Counted from the first letter of the stretch, positions 23,035 through 35,899 are shown. The stretch is DNA of 64,000 nucleotides from Paraglomus occultum (GCA_910592205.1 CAJVPJ010000015.1:17134-81133); one strand, 5' to 3'. The notes: a model not told the origin generated them from the sequence alone. Numbers and translations are program-made.

Positions 23035-24106
23035 ATGGGTTTGGTTATTGGAAAGTTATGGCGAAGGCTTATGAGCAGAGAAGAAGTCAAGATCATACTT
23101 GTCGGTTTGGATAATGCCGGAAAGACAACTGTGCTGTATAAATTGTGAGTTAAAGTTGATAGCAAGTCCAAGAAGTGGTTCTGTGAAGCTTAATGCTTTA
23201 TATTTGATTTACGATCTAGACTGTTAAACGAAGTGGTGGTTACAACACCGACTATCGGCTCCAACGTTGAGGTAAGCCAACAACTCTGATTGACTGATTG
23301 ACTGATTGACGGCCTTTCAGAGTAGCCTTCCTTATTAATACAACGTGAACAACCGTAATAGGAAATAACTTATAAGAATATTCGCTTCCTAATGTGGGTA
23401 AGTGGAGTTGCTTTGAAAACACTTCAAGTTTTGTCTGCTCTTGCCTTTTGGTGTATCAGCTTGTTACATTGTCTTTTTATTTACTAATCAGGATCTGGGT
23501 GGTCAAGACGCACTGAGATCGACATGGAAAACTTACTACGTAAAGACGAAAGCTGTCATCATGGTTATTGACAGTACCGATAAAAACAGATTACATATCT
23601 CCAGGAATGAACTACATACGATGCTGGAAGATGAAGTAAGTGTGAGCTGTACTCTTGTTGGTGAAACCTTTGATTGAGATGACGATTGTGAAGGGAGAGT
23701 GTGACATGTTGTTTGAAGATTATATTAAAAGCCATTTACTGTATGCTTTATTTGAAAGAACTTGAAAAATGCAGCGTTGCTTGTGTTTGCTAACAAGCAA
23801 GATATGACTGGGGCATTGTCTGCAGCGCAAATATCCGAAGCATTGAATCTAACAGGACTTCGAGATCGACAATGGCACATACAAGTAAGACGATTATGTA
23901 TAGCAAAATATAAGACTATAGGTTGCAGGCTAATACTGTTCCCTGTTTTTAGGCTTGTTGTGCACTGACCGGTGATGGGTAAGCGATGTTTTAACACCTG
24001 TACGCAATTGAGTGTTTTTTGTTCAGTCTAACAATATCTATTGTTTTGCAGTCTATTTGAAGGCTTGGATTGGATTGTCGCCCAGATAGAAGAAGGGGGG
24101 AATTGA
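23035..24106 (+). CDS. ARL5: ARF-like small GTPase, ARL5 type
   Basis: Golgi/endosome traffic GTPase; in animals ARL5 recruits the GARP tether to the trans-Golgi. Exons 23035-23144, 23220-23271, 23362-23397, 23492-23635, 23759-23884, 23953-23978 and 24052-24106 join in phase to 182 aa, the usual family length. Gly2 (MGLVIGKLW) allows N-myristoylation. G-box motifs are all present: GLDNAGKT (P-loop), TPTIGSNVE (switch I Thr), DLGGQ (switch II), NKQD (base specificity) and a C-terminal [15 protein letters not shown]. The pair of LMW / [11 protein letters not shown] plus WHIQ.CCALTG is what distinguishes ARL5 from ARF1 and ARL1. Confidence 0.93.
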
Positions 24107-24779
24107 TTGGCGAGTAGAAATTATTTTTTAATATTAATTTAATAAATAATACCTAATTGGTATAATTACGCTACTCAAATTTTAATGTCCCACATAAGTA
24201 TTAAAGGAATTACCAAATTTGGGGAGACACCAATCAGTCGTTGATGTCGTTTGGCGACTAAGTTACGAACACTAGATGAGTGCTTACTTTAGTTAGTTTG
24301 TAATGGCGTAATACGACTGAAGTTCTTAGTTAGCCAAATTTGTAGAGTATAGATCGATCGATTACGATTTGCAATGTGAAACTAAATCTCTTATTACAAC
24401 AGTTTTCGATTGGGTTCTGAATAAAAACCTTGAAAGAATGATCAAATCGGACCCTAATCATCATAGTGTGTGCAGATCACAATTCTGATACTTATATCCG
24501 CGAAAACAACAAAAAACGAAGGAAGAACAAATTACATAACCCACGTATAAACCGCTCAAGAGTAAATACTCGCAATTTCTGAATGGAAAGTAAAGTAAAT
24601 TAGGTGAAGATCTACATGGCAAATTGGTGGGTGCCGAAGCACGAGCAAATAATAATAACTTATGTTATTGACTACAATTTCTGCAAAGAGAAAAACATTT
24701 CATCATCGCACAGCATATTGGTGACTTTCATTCATTTCCCACAGGCCAAATAAACCGAACATCTTTACTTTACAATCCA
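24107..24779. other. Intergenic between ARL5 and Fpg-type gene
   Basis: No gene or repeat seen. This should hold the Fpg promoter. Confidence 0.6.
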
Positions 24780-26269
24780 ATGCCCGAACTTCCCGAAGTT
24801 CATCGGGCAGAAAGAGCATGCCACGAGTTGTTGGTTGGGAAAAAGATCATTGATGTAGAAACTGTAAATATTTCTCTATGCATGGCTCATTTTACTATTC
24901 AATACTCATTTCAATCTAATTGAATGTCATCATAAACAATTTTAATGCTTGCATTGAAAGAAAGAAGATTTGTTGGTAAGAAAGTTCCAAAATGAAATAA
25001 TAAAGAGTAAGCTGATTTATTATAAAAGAAATCCATCATTACATGCGTTCAGGTGTTTTGTGGAATGCCGCACGAGAAATTTGCAGAACATTTGTTGAAC
25101 AAGACTGTCACAGAGACAGGGAGACGCGGGAAATATTTCTATTTCCGTAAGTATAAATGGACTTGCATTTCGTCCGATCTGTACGGAGATTTGAAACTTA
25201 TTCACAATGACGATTACTCGTAACCAGTATTTGACGAGGGTCCACATCCAGTATTCCATTTTGGAATGACGGGTGACATAAAGGTTATATTCCATGTTAA
25301 TTGCAGCTACTTTTCTCACTATTTTACATTCTTTAATTTATTCGTACGTCTTAGTTCAAAGGTCACCAAAGTTTCCATTATCGTCGCAGGAGACCTTCCT
25401 CTTCTAGTTGGCCTCCATTATACTACAAACTGATTCTCACGTTTGCCTCTCCCTCACAAACCGATCCAACATCATCATCTTCTTCTTCATCTACTTCATC
25501 TTCTTCCGTAATCGTCGCTTTTACTGATCCCCGTCGCCTTTCTCGGATTCGCCTTGTGCCCTCACCAGTACTATCTCATCCGCCTCTCTCTGATCTCGGA
25601 TTCGACCCTCTTCAAGATATACCTTCACTAGCTGCTTTTTCTGCTCAAGTATCAAGTCGTAAATGTCCTATCAAAGCGCTGCTCTTGGATCAATCATTCT
25701 CTGCTGGCGTGGGCAATTGGGTTGCCGATGAGGTGCTGTATCAAGCGAGAGTTCATCCGAACCAACGAGCGAATACGTTGAACAAAGAACAAATAAGGAT
25801 GATACGAGAGAAAATGGTATGGGTGTGTGAAAAAGCTGTCGAAGTGAATGCAAACCCAGACGAATTTCCCAAAGATTGGCTTTTTCATGTACGATGGTCC
25901 AAGTCAAAAAAGAACAAGGTTAAAATGTCTGATGGAAATGAGGTTATTTTCCTCAATGTCGGAGGACGGACGACCGCTGTTGTACCTGCGATACAAAAGA
26001 TAAAAGGGGATGTGGGCAGTTTTGTCAAGGAAATTAAGGACGATACTGATAATAACAGCAAAGTAGAAGATGATGATATAGTCGTTGTTGAGGAGACGAA
26101 ACAAAACAAACGAGCTGTCAAGAGGAAAACGACCAAAGGCGATGAATTCGGGAGGGGAAAGGTTAGTTTGGCTATTTGGAAAGTTGGCGTGCTCTCCGGG
26201 TTATTTTTAAGTATAAATAACGCTCAATACCTTAATTCCCCATGCAAGCGAGCGCGCGCGCGTTCCTAA
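24780..26269 (+). CDS. Formamidopyrimidine-DNA glycosylase (Fpg/Nei family, H2TH)
   Basis: Base-excision repair enzyme removing oxidised purines with AP-lyase activity. Exons 24780-24863, 24961-24975 (a 15-nt microexon, KEDLL), 25053-25146, 25228-25283 and 25355-26269 give about 387 aa. The N-terminus is the diagnostic MPELPEV (catalytic Pro2 and Glu3 after Met removal). The essential Lys is in TGRRGKYFYF, followed by FHFGMTGDIKFKG. A serine-rich insertion of about 15 residues (from a TCATCTTCT-like run near 25470) separates the domains. The H2TH motif is ALLLDQSFSAGVGNWVADEV. No C-terminal zinc finger is visible; the tail is Lys/Asp-rich, as in plant and fungal Fpg. The stop at 26269 may lie past an unrecognised last donor (GGGAAAG|GTTAGT, about 26161), so the last 35 residues are uncertain. 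Confidence 0.9.
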
Positions 26270-26796
26270 CACGCGGACAAGGTCGGTTCTGTTCGCAGAA
26301 AATAATTGTAATCACGATAATGTGCAGAAGAACGTTTAATATGTTCACGAAAATAAAATCCAATTTCATGTTGTAAACTCGCGCAAACTCGTCATTGTCT
26401 TCTCGCTTGTCATTTCTCATTTGGCTTCTATGAAATGTTAAGGCCTTCCTGTTTCATTACAGGTTTACAGAAAACGGTTCATTATATAATTATTTCAATT
26501 AAGATGACAATAAGAATAATCTCAATGATGAGTTGAAGCAAAAGCGTTGGACAGTCCTGAAGATGCGTTTATCCTAGACTGACTATGATGTGAGAGTGCT
26601 CTTTACCTTGTAACTATAATAAATGAAGTCTAATCTAATAATATGAATGACGCGTTTTAATAAATTCAAAGATACTTTTCACATAAACCCAAAGAACACT
26701 GGAGTAAATTCTACACAGATACTTCAGCTATAAATAATAAGATAAAATAAATAAAGCCAACCGTAAAATAATAATAAAATAATAGTAATAACTAAT
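26270..26796. other. Convergent 3' region
   Basis: 3' flanks of the Fpg-type gene (+) and the ADF-H/PH gene (-). No gene seen. Confidence 0.6.
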
Positions 26797-28613
26797 CTAC
26801 TTGACATATCGCTCTATAGCAGAAAAGAACAGGTCTTTGCTTTTCCTGTCATCAGTAAAGAAGTAATACGGGTCAGTCGATCGGAAATCGACTTTGACCG
26901 AGTTGCTTATGAGGACATCAGTTTGCGCATCCTGCACATTAACTACTTCTCCGTCAAGTTCCAGTTTGGAGATGGGAAGTTTTTCATTATCGTCGCGGAA
27001 CAAATAAAGTGTTTTACCACGTAATTCGAAGAAGCGGCGTTTCCAAAACTACGTATCAATTCGTAATTTAGATCAAATGTTTATAAAAGGAAAAACAAAA
27101 GGGAAAATCATTATATCCACACTTACGTATACACCACCACCTTGAACTGTGATAAATCCATCGAGTAAAACCTGTTAGGAAGCAAAACTCATTCAGTTTG
27201 TCACCAGTTGTACAACCACAAAACTCTTGCCATATTTTGCATATTCGTAAAAACCATACCTTTCCACTTTTCTCTAATTCGGCAAATTTACTCTTTAATT
27301 CTTCATCCTTCTTCCTTTCCGCTTCCATTCTCAATTTTTTCTCAGCCTCAGCTCTCATCCTAGCTTCAGCAGCAGCTTTTTCTCTTAGCTGAGCTTCTTT
27401 TCCCTCTTGCTTTTTTCTCTCCGACTCCTCCTGCTGTCTCCGCGCAGCAGCTTCTCTTGCAATCCTCTCGGCGTCTTTCCTCTGTGCCGCTTCGCGCTCC
27501 CTTTCGGCCTCGTCTACGTTATCTAGAGTATCTTCTGGTTCGGCACTTATTGACGATTTCAATGGACTCGGAGATCCGACTGTCTGATTAGGCCGTGGAC
27601 TAGAGGGTGAAGGAGAGCGTTGCTCAAGAGTGTTCTTGCGACTAGGCGAGGGGGACCGATCGTCGGCAGAGCTAAGTTTAAGGCGATTACGGATATTAAC
27701 TTCTGAGAAATCATTTGAATTTGAAGCACTAATTTGGACTTGGTGTGCCTGCTTGACAGTGAAATTAATGGAATATGAATAACACATCACGGAATTTCGA
27801 TCGATTACAATATTGAGAACTGAAAGACTGTGCGTCAAATGAAGATAAATGCAAGTTCATCGTATTTCCCTACCTTAAATAAGGCGCCCACAGCTCTGCC
27901 ATGGACCAACGCACGAGCTATAGAGATAATGTGAACAAATTGTAACATGAGTATTGACTATGTAATGTAAATTCTCTGTAAATTCCAGTCAAACTTCATC
28001 GAACACGTAATGCCGAGAAGTTCAAATTCATACCTCTTCGAACACCACTAATTAAATCGAAGAGTTCCGTTAGTTGACATAATCAGTACAATGAAAGAAA
28101 AAATTGAACATTCTAAACCACCACATACCTGACTTGCTCGCTAACGTATGTAATTAATACAAATCTGTTCTCAATCCTCAAGAAGCCGTACAAGACTTCT
28201 TCTCTAAGATTCTGACGAAGTTCCTCGACACCTCCGGAACCCTTAGAGTACAGGGAGATTTTATCCCTTGAATCGTTATAGCCGAGTATGAGCCTTGAAT
28301 AAATTGAATTAGATTTGAGTTAAAATTGACTATCAAGTCAGAATGATGGGAGTTATAGAGTCATTTAGAGTACTGTAATCTACAAGATACTGTCATAACG
28401 ACAAGATAATGCGGTTCAATTTTATTCAACATCTGTTTCTCGTCTCCCGAGGACGTGCTTTATTCTCTATTTCTCTCATCTGAACCCGTCACCAGTTTTT
28501 CTTGCCACTTCTTTCTTGGTCAATAAAATTAAAGTTTACCAGTTAGTATCCTGACCACTGACAATCTCGTCGTAGGCTGTTTGAATATTTGGGTCAGTTA
28601 AATCACACGACAT
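26797..28613 (-). CDS. ADF-H domain plus PH domain actin-binding protein (coactosin/Abp1-like)
   Basis: Likely binds F-actin through an N-terminal ADF-homology domain and phosphoinositides through a C-terminal PH domain, linking cortical actin to membrane. Exons 28613-28540, 28293-28129, 28047-28034 (14-nt microexon), 27917-27874, 27748-27260, 27171-27127 and 27048-26797 join in phase to 360 aa. The ADF-H domain starts MSCDLTDPNIQTAYDEI and continues LILGYNDSRDKISLYSKGSG and FVLITYVSEQVSGVRRARAL. A Ser/Pro-rich linker (SPSPSRK, SPSPSSPRP) follows, then a Glu/Arg/Ala coiled coil of about 100 residues. The PH domain covers GFITVQGGGV, FWKRRFFELRGKTLYLFRDD and a terminal FFSAIERYVK helix. There is no SH3 domain, unlike yeast Abp1. 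Confidence 0.87.
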
Positions 28614-30301
28614 GATGCTCGCCCGTCAGTTGTAATAGTAGATAATTTAAATATTATTAATAGAATTTGTATGTCTTTGGTGGTAATTATTGAAAAATGA
28701 CAATCAGTAAAGAACGGAAGAGTTGGGAGAAAAGTGGTCCGGTTGAACGGTATAACTAGTTCTTTTGAGGTAGAAAAATGCTCTTTATTAGGTGATAATA
28801 AATTTTATAAAACCGACTTCTTAGTGGGTAAAAATTGTATCTCAACTTTGCATGCTTGTGTATATTATGTATATTGTGTGTTTTATGATTGGACATGACG
28901 ACAATAGAACTCAAGTGACACAGCGATCACCAATAAAAGTGTGATAAGTCTTTTCATATTAATATACGATGTTCAAACCTACGGTTATTAATTAATTAAT
29001 CATATGGGACATTGGATTATGCTTCATTGTGCATCTCTTAAAAGTTAAGATCGACATTAAACATAAAAAAAAAAAGACTTAAAGAATTTTGACATTTGGG
29101 ATTGATATAAAAAAAAAGCGACAGTCTTAATTAGTACACATGCAAAGACAATCGATTACACGGTCGAAAGGTCCATACCCGGTGTATGTTCAGTATATTA
29201 GATAGTCTACTGGTCGATTGATCGAGAGACTGGTCAGTCCGTGAAAACAAGAGCATATTAATTAATTGTTTGATCGTTAAAAATGAATTAATCTATTTAC
29301 CGTTAGTAACATGACAAATATTATAAATCGGCAAAACAGCATTATAAGTTTTATAATGAAATGGATGAGTTGTTTTGGTCATTAACTGGTTTTGGAACAA
29401 TCATAGTGGCAAAAAGCTTCACGCACTGTACTCAATATGGAACATCTAAAATGCAATGGCTTGCCTACAATTAATTCCCTGCGCGAACACTTTTACATAA
29501 GCACATAATCATATCAGGACAGATATCCCTGTAATTGACATCTGAAATGCAATAATTAGTTTACGTACGAAAGCCTCTTTTCTGTATAAATGATTACGTT
29601 AGAACGTTTTCCGAGGAAAGTCCACAGTTTTTTATATTAGAATTCGGAATAAGTTCGTCTTCAAAGAGATTTGCTGGAAATTTGAAGAATGCGCACTTCA
29701 CTCGATTATCAGCATACACACCAAGACTCAGTCTTTTGCATCTAATTTAACGGTTTATTCACTCAAATTACGTCTCGTCTATTCAACGGTTTGCATTGCA
29801 TGTCAATCATTCTGGTGACATCACCACTTTTTTGGGGGGGGGAGGGTGTTTCAAAAGAACCACCATATTCCTATGACTAAAGTACCCCCGGGTCTTAAGA
29901 ACGGTACTTGTGATAGGAGGATAGTTCATAAATCTCGCCAGATTTCACACGCTAACATGACCTGAGAGGCTACTTTGCTCAGGGGTTCTTTAGTCCGAGA
30001 AATACGGTACGTTCGAATAACCGATTAGAACATATTTGTATTCATCTCAAAACTCCCAAGAGAATGAATAATTACTCTTCCAATCGACACGTACGAATTC
30101 GACTCGTAGCATGAATTGACTCGTGTATTAGAACCATACGAGGCTTGATTTAGACACTAATAATTCTCATTAACCCAAAAAGAGTCCCCATAATATGGGG
30201 ACTTGACGATCGCGCATTAGTAATAATTTTTGTAAAAATCTCGCAACATGCTCCAATACTTGCGCAGGTTTCGAATTCCAACGAAAAGATATAGTACAAT
30301 T
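28614..30301. other. Divergent intergenic region
   Basis: 1.7 kb between the ADF-H/PH gene (-) and MET22 (+). AT-rich, with A and G homopolymer runs (a G10-class run near 29831). No coding frame supported; a 71-codon minus frame (30170-30385) overlaps the MET22 start and has no motif. Confidence 0.55.
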
Positions 30302-32002
30302 ATGACAGGTAGCTTGTGCGCTTAGACTGATGTTTCCATAATTGAATTGTCTCACCAGCGTACACATTGTCTTCAGCTTACGCAACAGAACGCGCCGTAG
30401 CCATTAATGCAGTCCTCCAAGCTTGCATGGTAAGTCAAAGCGTCTTCCGCAGGCTTGTAGCGAATGAATCTATCACCAAGAAAGACAGAAGTCCTGTGAC
30501 AGGTTATTTCTTTTTTCATATTCTGACTTTACTTTCCTATGTCAATTAGCGACTAATTTCTTGTCCAATTTCATCTCTAGTGGCGGATTTCAGCGCCCAA
30601 GCTGTCGTAAATCTGATACTTCATAAAAACTTCCCTGATGATCCGATCGTAGGGGAAGAAGATTCTGGAGACTTACGTGGTGAATCGGGCACGCCTTTGC
30701 GATTGAGAGTATTGGAGCTGACGAATACTGTGCTGGATCCACCAATAGGTGAAGAAGAGGTTAGTAAGAAATTGTACCCATGTAGCAACCTGAGTCGAGC
30801 ATTGTCTGACTGAGAATCTCTAATTAAGCTGCTGCAAGCTATCGACAGAGGATCATATGCCGGAGGTTCAAAAGGAAGTGAGTACACGTTATTTTTAATC
30901 AAATATTCGAGGCTTTTATACGACCATTCTTGGCAGTTTGACTAGATATGAAATATTTGCATTGGTAGGAATGTGGACATTGGATCCCATAGATGGAACG
31001 AAAGGATTTCTTCGCGGAGAACAGTATGCAATATGTCTGGCATTGATAGTCGATGGAATTGTTCAACTTGGTGTTGTCGGTTGTCCTAACCTGCCAGTTG
31101 ATCTTGAACAACCAGACGGTGAAAAAGGTTGTTTGTTCATTGCTGTTAAAAATCAAGGCGCTTCCCAAGTAAGTTAATAATATTTTAATTACATAATCAG
31201 GAATATGGAAATACGTGATGCAAGCAGTTTAACGTTTAGGCAAGCTGGAACTACGTTCAAACTCTGCCATAAAGCTACTGTAAATAATGGTATATGACGG
31301 CGTGGGTGGCCAACAACTTGAGTTGATGCAAAACCTGTCCGCAAGTTCTGTCTGTCTGTCTGTCTGTCGACTGGTCATGACGATATAGTTTAAAACAAGT
31401 TTACGAGTCTTTTTACCCTGAAATTTCAAGTCATCTTACACTATTCAATCTTGCTTTTCGATAAAAGCGCAGCATTTCGTCAACGGAGGAGAAACCTATT
31501 CGTTTTGCAGACGTCTCATCTCCAGCGTCAGCTTCATTTTGCGAATCGACAGAAGCAGCACACTCGGATCACGATAATTCTGCCAAAATAGCGGCGCTAT
31601 TGGGAATTACCAAGCCACCAGTGAGAATGGACAGTCAATGTAAATACTGTTCCGTTTCTAGAGGTGATGCAAACATATATTTGAGACTTCCAGTACAAGA
31701 AGGTTATGAAGAAAAGATTTGGGTATGTAACAAGCACTGAACAATGGGAGGTGCTAACAGTAATATAACATCGCAATGTTTTGCAAGGATCGTTTTAGTA
31801 ATGCACCTGATATGCTATGTAGGACCACGCATCAGGATCTCTCCTTGTTGAGGAGGCCGGAGGGAAGATCAGCGACTTGCGCGGAAACCGGTTGGATTTC
31901 TCTCTTGGGAGAACGCTAAAGTCTAACGTCGGCGTCATAGTAGCCCATCCAAATATCCATGCAAAGGTCTTGGAAGCCGTACAAACAGTTTACACTGAAT
32001 AG
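30302..32002 (+). CDS. MET22: 3'(2'),5'-bisphosphate nucleotidase
   Basis: Converts PAP to AMP in sulfate assimilation; the Li/Na-sensitive HAL2 enzyme. Exons 30302-30308 (a 7-nt first coding exon), 30377-30502, 30581-30759, 30829-30877, 30969-31168, 31468-31722 and 31823-32002 join in phase to 331 aa. The 7-nt exon is inferred: it supplies ATG in phase with AYATERAVAINAVLQAC, where the family's N-terminus begins. Metal-binding motifs are in order: SPVTVADFSAQ, VGEEDSGDLR, DPIDGTKGF (the D-P-I-D-G-T signature) and WDHASGSLLVEEAGG near the C-terminus. Length and motif order are typical. Confidence 0.93.
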
Positions 32003-32031
32003 GATTATTATTAATAGCAATCATAAAGTAC

Positions 32032-32534
32032 TTAATTTGCCGAACCATGTCTATGTTGCTTGTTTTCTGTTTGATTTCTTACGAGATCTGTTTCGTCTTT
32101 TTTAATGTTCAGAGCACGTAGACTCAGAAGCTTAAATTGATTGTAATAAATTATGTTAATTAACGACATCAGTCTATTGAAAATTTGCGGGATTGAGCCG
32201 GTACCTTTTGCTTGAGTATTTTCTCCTCTGGACTTTCTAGGTTCAGCAAAAAGCATGTCATGTTATATTTCAAGTTTGCAGCTCTAATAGTCTCTTCGTC
32301 CAATTCCTCTTCCACTGCGAGTCGAACAAATTATTGCTATCGTAAATAGTCTGGAATTCTGCTTTGCGTATGTAATGATGTCCTACCACAATCTCGTTCA
32401 AGATTTGCTTTGCGCTCCCTTCTTCTTTCTTCGAGTTCTCGTTTTATTCTGCTTTTTATTTTTTTGAGACCTTTTTTAGTGGGTGGGAGTTTTGTTATTG
32501 ATTTCGACTTTGTTGATATTCGAGTATCCGTCAT
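32032..32534 (-). CDS. Small basic coiled-coil protein, unknown function
   Basis: Three exons, 32534-32387,32314-32205 and 32130-32032, join in phase to 118 aa. The N-terminal half is very basic (KKGLKKIKSRIKRELEERRR), followed by a mixed helix (EEELDEETIRAANLKYNM) and a hydrophilic tail. It looks like a nuclear or nucleolar RNA-associated protein, but no family is recognised. It is convergent with MET22, whose stop is 30 bp away. Confidence 0.55.
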
Positions 32535-33063
32535 TTCGCTGGAAGAGTATTTAGTATTACTATAGGCATGTAGATGTCAGTATTATTTTTATGCACGTGA
32601 CAAGCACAATCCCAACGTGCGTGTGACTTTCTAACTCGAGATTGCAACAATTTAACTAAAAATTGGAATAATCATAAAATGCGCATGCTTTCACGTAACA
32701 AATGAAAAAAAAAGTAGAGGCAAATTCATTATCTCGTTGTCAAGAACCCATTTTTTTTGTAAAGCGGGAAAAAATAAACCGTAAGAGCTAACGACACTTT
32801 ATTTTTGCTTTTTAGAAAAATGGCAGAATACAACCCAAATCTACGAAAAGTTGGTGAATGTAGGAAGGAAATAAGCATTAATTATTAATTATGGCATCAT
32901 TAAAACTTTGCATATTACAAACTGCATTGTAATGCGGCTGAAAAGTTTTGCGCGTAGACCTTTATTTCCAGAAATTTCATAATAATTATCGATATAATAA
33001 TAACCATTTCATTCTCTCAAAGTAGTCTCAATTGATGTCCATGCAACAGTGCAGACAATTCTG
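32535..33063. other. Intergenic
   Basis: AT-rich with no supported gene. Confidence 0.6.
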
Positions 33064-33369
33064 TCAACTCTGGAAAGACTTTTCATAACCGACTTTTGGG
33101 ATGGTTTCAGCAACTGCCTGAGCAGCCCTTGCCAAATTTTCGCCCTTATCAAATCTTTTTTCCTTCAGTTGTTTCTTTATTCGAGGGACTATATTAATAT
33201 GGCAAGTAGGGAGAAAGTTTCACTCGTGATCTTAATCCGTTTCCTTATGTGGCGTAGCATTGTTGACGTCACGAAACAGTTTTTCTATGCAAAATGCAGG
33301 TGGGTTATTGCTAACAAAATCCTCGACCTTGGCAACTTTTTCTGACGTCACCGTTTCGCGAGGGAACAT
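33064..33369 (-). CDS. Small spliced gene, 73 aa, unknown function
   Basis: Two exons, 33369-33273 and 33188-33064, with an 84-bp GT-AG intron ending ATTAATATAG, joined in phase 1. The protein starts MFPRETVTSEKVAKVEDFV and ends GENLARAAQAVAETIPKVG then YEKSF. The amino-acid mix and lack of AT-driven residues look genuinely coding, although no frame over 60 codons reveals it. No family recognised. The + strand frames here (33049-33345, 33260-33475) are probably its antisense. Confidence 0.5.
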
Positions 33370-34309
33370 CCAGAACGAGCTTGTCTTTACTTATTTCTTA
33401 CTCCTTTTTGAATGTAGCAATCCAGCGTCTAATTGTGCTAGTAGACAACCTATAATAATCAGAAGGATTGGGTAGCTCGTATTTATTTATGAGGCTTAAT
33501 TTATTGTCTGTTTCAAAAATATCAACCCTTAGTAATAATCAGATAATTATACAGTTGTACGTCACAGAAATCTGATCTCACCGCAAGGAGAGGATGGGAA
33601 GGTACTCGGAAGCAAGAATTGCCACAAAAACCTTACTATTACGCGTCCAACATGATTTATTACACCATGCATATGATTATCTGGTAAATAATGCACTGAA
33701 CAGAACAAGACGAGTTCTCGATCATGTGTGCACCAATATTTATTTTACTAAGTGATAAATAATAAAATGCATGTAAAAATAGACATGATCATATGTCAAC
33801 TTTAACGTAAAAATAAATCTAGTTCGGATTGGAGTTTCGAGGCCTTTATTCGGATTGGGTGTTCATTGTTTCTAAATATCAAACAAAGCTAGTAAAAATT
33901 AGATAATTTTTGCTCTGACTAGTCCGGGAAAATTGTTGTCAAAGGCAGTTATAAGTTAGTTATCTCGTCTGGTTAGATTTGTGGCTTTTCTCGGTTAGTT
34001 TTCGCAACTGAATTTTTTTAGTTGCACCAATCACATGATATAATATTAAAAAAAAAAAGAAGCAAATCCTCAACTTATTTCGCCTGATCTTATTATCAAT
34101 CAACCTACTCGGTAATAAGTCGTTTTCTGTAATAAGTTATTCAGTTACATGATGAAATGGATAAATCATACAAAGCTCTAGAATTACAAGGAGCAACACG
34201 CCATGACTTGTCTCAACCTAGTCTGAACAATGATTTGTAATTCTTGATTCTCTCCTTCACTTTCATATTCTATTGACACACGTTTTCCATTTCATTTCGG
34301 GAAGACAAC
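33370..34309. other. Intergenic
   Basis: AT-rich; no gene seen. Confidence 0.55.
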
Positions 34310-34516
34310 ATGATCTTCTTCAATTCATTTCAAACAGGTCTGCTCCGAACGCCGCGTTTGACAATGCGTAACACAATGTTGAATATGTTTGTCAGAGGAA
34401 TGAAAGTCAAGAGTTCAATCAAAAGACGGTGTGATGGTTGCTTTATCGTCCGAAGAAGCGGACGGCTCTATGTTATATGCAAGAAGAATAAGAGACACAA
34501 GCAAAGACAAGGGTAA
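34310..34516 (+). CDS. RTC6: Mitochondrial large-subunit ribosomal protein bL36m
   Basis: Single-exon 68-aa protein. The C-terminal 38 residues are bacterial-type L36: [19 protein letters not shown], then an [17 protein letters not shown] ending, with the zinc-binding C-x2-C...C...H set intact. The first 30 residues, with hydroxylated and basic residues, form a mitochondrial presequence. The start at 34310 is the only upstream ATG that supplies this presequence. Confidence 0.93.
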   Translation: MIFFNSFQTGLLRTPRLTMRNTMLNMFVRGMKVKSSIKRRCDGCFIVRRSGRLYVICKKNKRHKQRQG

Positions 34517-34768
34517 AATCCATTGACGAGCAAATGTGTGGATATACAAACGCAGAGAATTCGTGTGTTTCGACTAGTTGTCTCGATTTTTGTAACCTGA
34601 CAACTAGCATCGCGTTTAGATAATATTGTTCACGCGCGGCGAAATCAAGTTAACACGATACTGTCCTAACACTGGGGTTGTCGTCGTTGGGTATGTCATG
34701 TCCTTCTCCCCCCTTCTCCGTCCCCCAACGTTTGAAGTCTTTTTTCTTCAACATCAAGTTTATCTCAT

Positions 34769-35790
34769 TTATTTCCTGTTTTCTTTGGTCCAAAAGATAG
34801 CATCAAACGCTTTTGGCTCATAGAATTCTCCTGATCTATCCAGAAAGTATGGCATCCGCTTGCCTTCCTCTCTCAATAATAATGGCTTGGCAAAGGACAT
34901 CTTCTTGTCATATCCGGTTTCCCCTAATAAACAAAAGATTCAAGAAAATTCACTACTGTTAAACGAATATGAAATACATAATATAATAATCTTATTAACC
35001 TTGTCTGGTGTACAGTCTCTGACGCAAATACAAATTCTTCACGGGAACAATCCGTTTCTTATTTGGCAAGAGTTTTCTCCCCGTTTCAAACTCTGCCCGT
35101 ACCCCTCCTTTTAATACCTTAATATAAGTTATGGTCCTAATAAAGTATGTATCCGTTAATGATTTGCAAGCGAAAACTTGTAAAGTCAGAAGTAATAAAT
35201 GTCAACTGGAATCTTTACCGGCTGGGAATTAGAATCAAACTCGCAGATGCAACTAAACCTGCTAATAACATGCCACCCGAGTACAGCAGTCGCTTTTCAA
35301 ACTTCTCTGGTTCCCTAACCAATTACGACAAAATCTAATGAACATCGCCTTGCAAACACCGCATGTTGATATCACGACAACAAAAAGTATATAAGTATAT
35401 GCTCACGCGTACCTTTCATTTTTGAGTGATAATCTCCAATACAAATCAGCAATGTTTGTCCTTTATTGCAAAAATTCCATCAATCTTAATTCATACTAAG
35501 ATTTTACTATCTAATCGTCCATTTATTTACCAAAAGATAAACTGTACGACAGCAACACCGTGAAATGCCCATGAAAACTTATTTGTAGATTCTGGAGCTT
35601 TATAAACTACAACGTCTTCTCTTTTCAGTCGATATCTTAGGTTTTGCAGTGACCGTTTCAGCACTGCTTCATTTTGTAAAGTTAATGATGAGAATGGTCG
35701 TGACTTTGACCAGGTTGTCGAAAAACATGTAACGTGCAAGTGAATTGAATAAACAGTCCGCGAAGACAAGAATAAACGATGATGATGCAT
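34769..35790 (-). CDS. TMEM223-like mitochondrial membrane protein
   Basis: Exons 35790-35531, 35460-35413, 35314-35219, 35136-35000 and 34923-34769 join in phase to 231 aa. TMEM223-family proteins are mitochondrial inner-membrane factors linked to complex IV assembly. Features are an N-terminal presequence-like stretch, EDVVVYKAPESTNKFSWAF leading into a first membrane helix (VVQFIFW), a second helix (YSGGMLLAGLVASASLILI), and a soluble C-terminal half (VRAEFETGRKLLP...). An in-frame upstream extension exists but lacks ATG. The family call rests on the two-helix layout and the VxxYxxxxxxF motif. It may share its upstream region with the divergent methyltransferase gene at 35900. Confidence 0.72.
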
Positions 35791-35899
35791 CGTGATTAGA
35801 AAAAGTGAAAAAACATCTACATTATTGGACAAACATTTGTGTGTACCAATTGATAATCATAATCATTCTCGGTTCCTGCTGATTGACTCCCACTTAATA

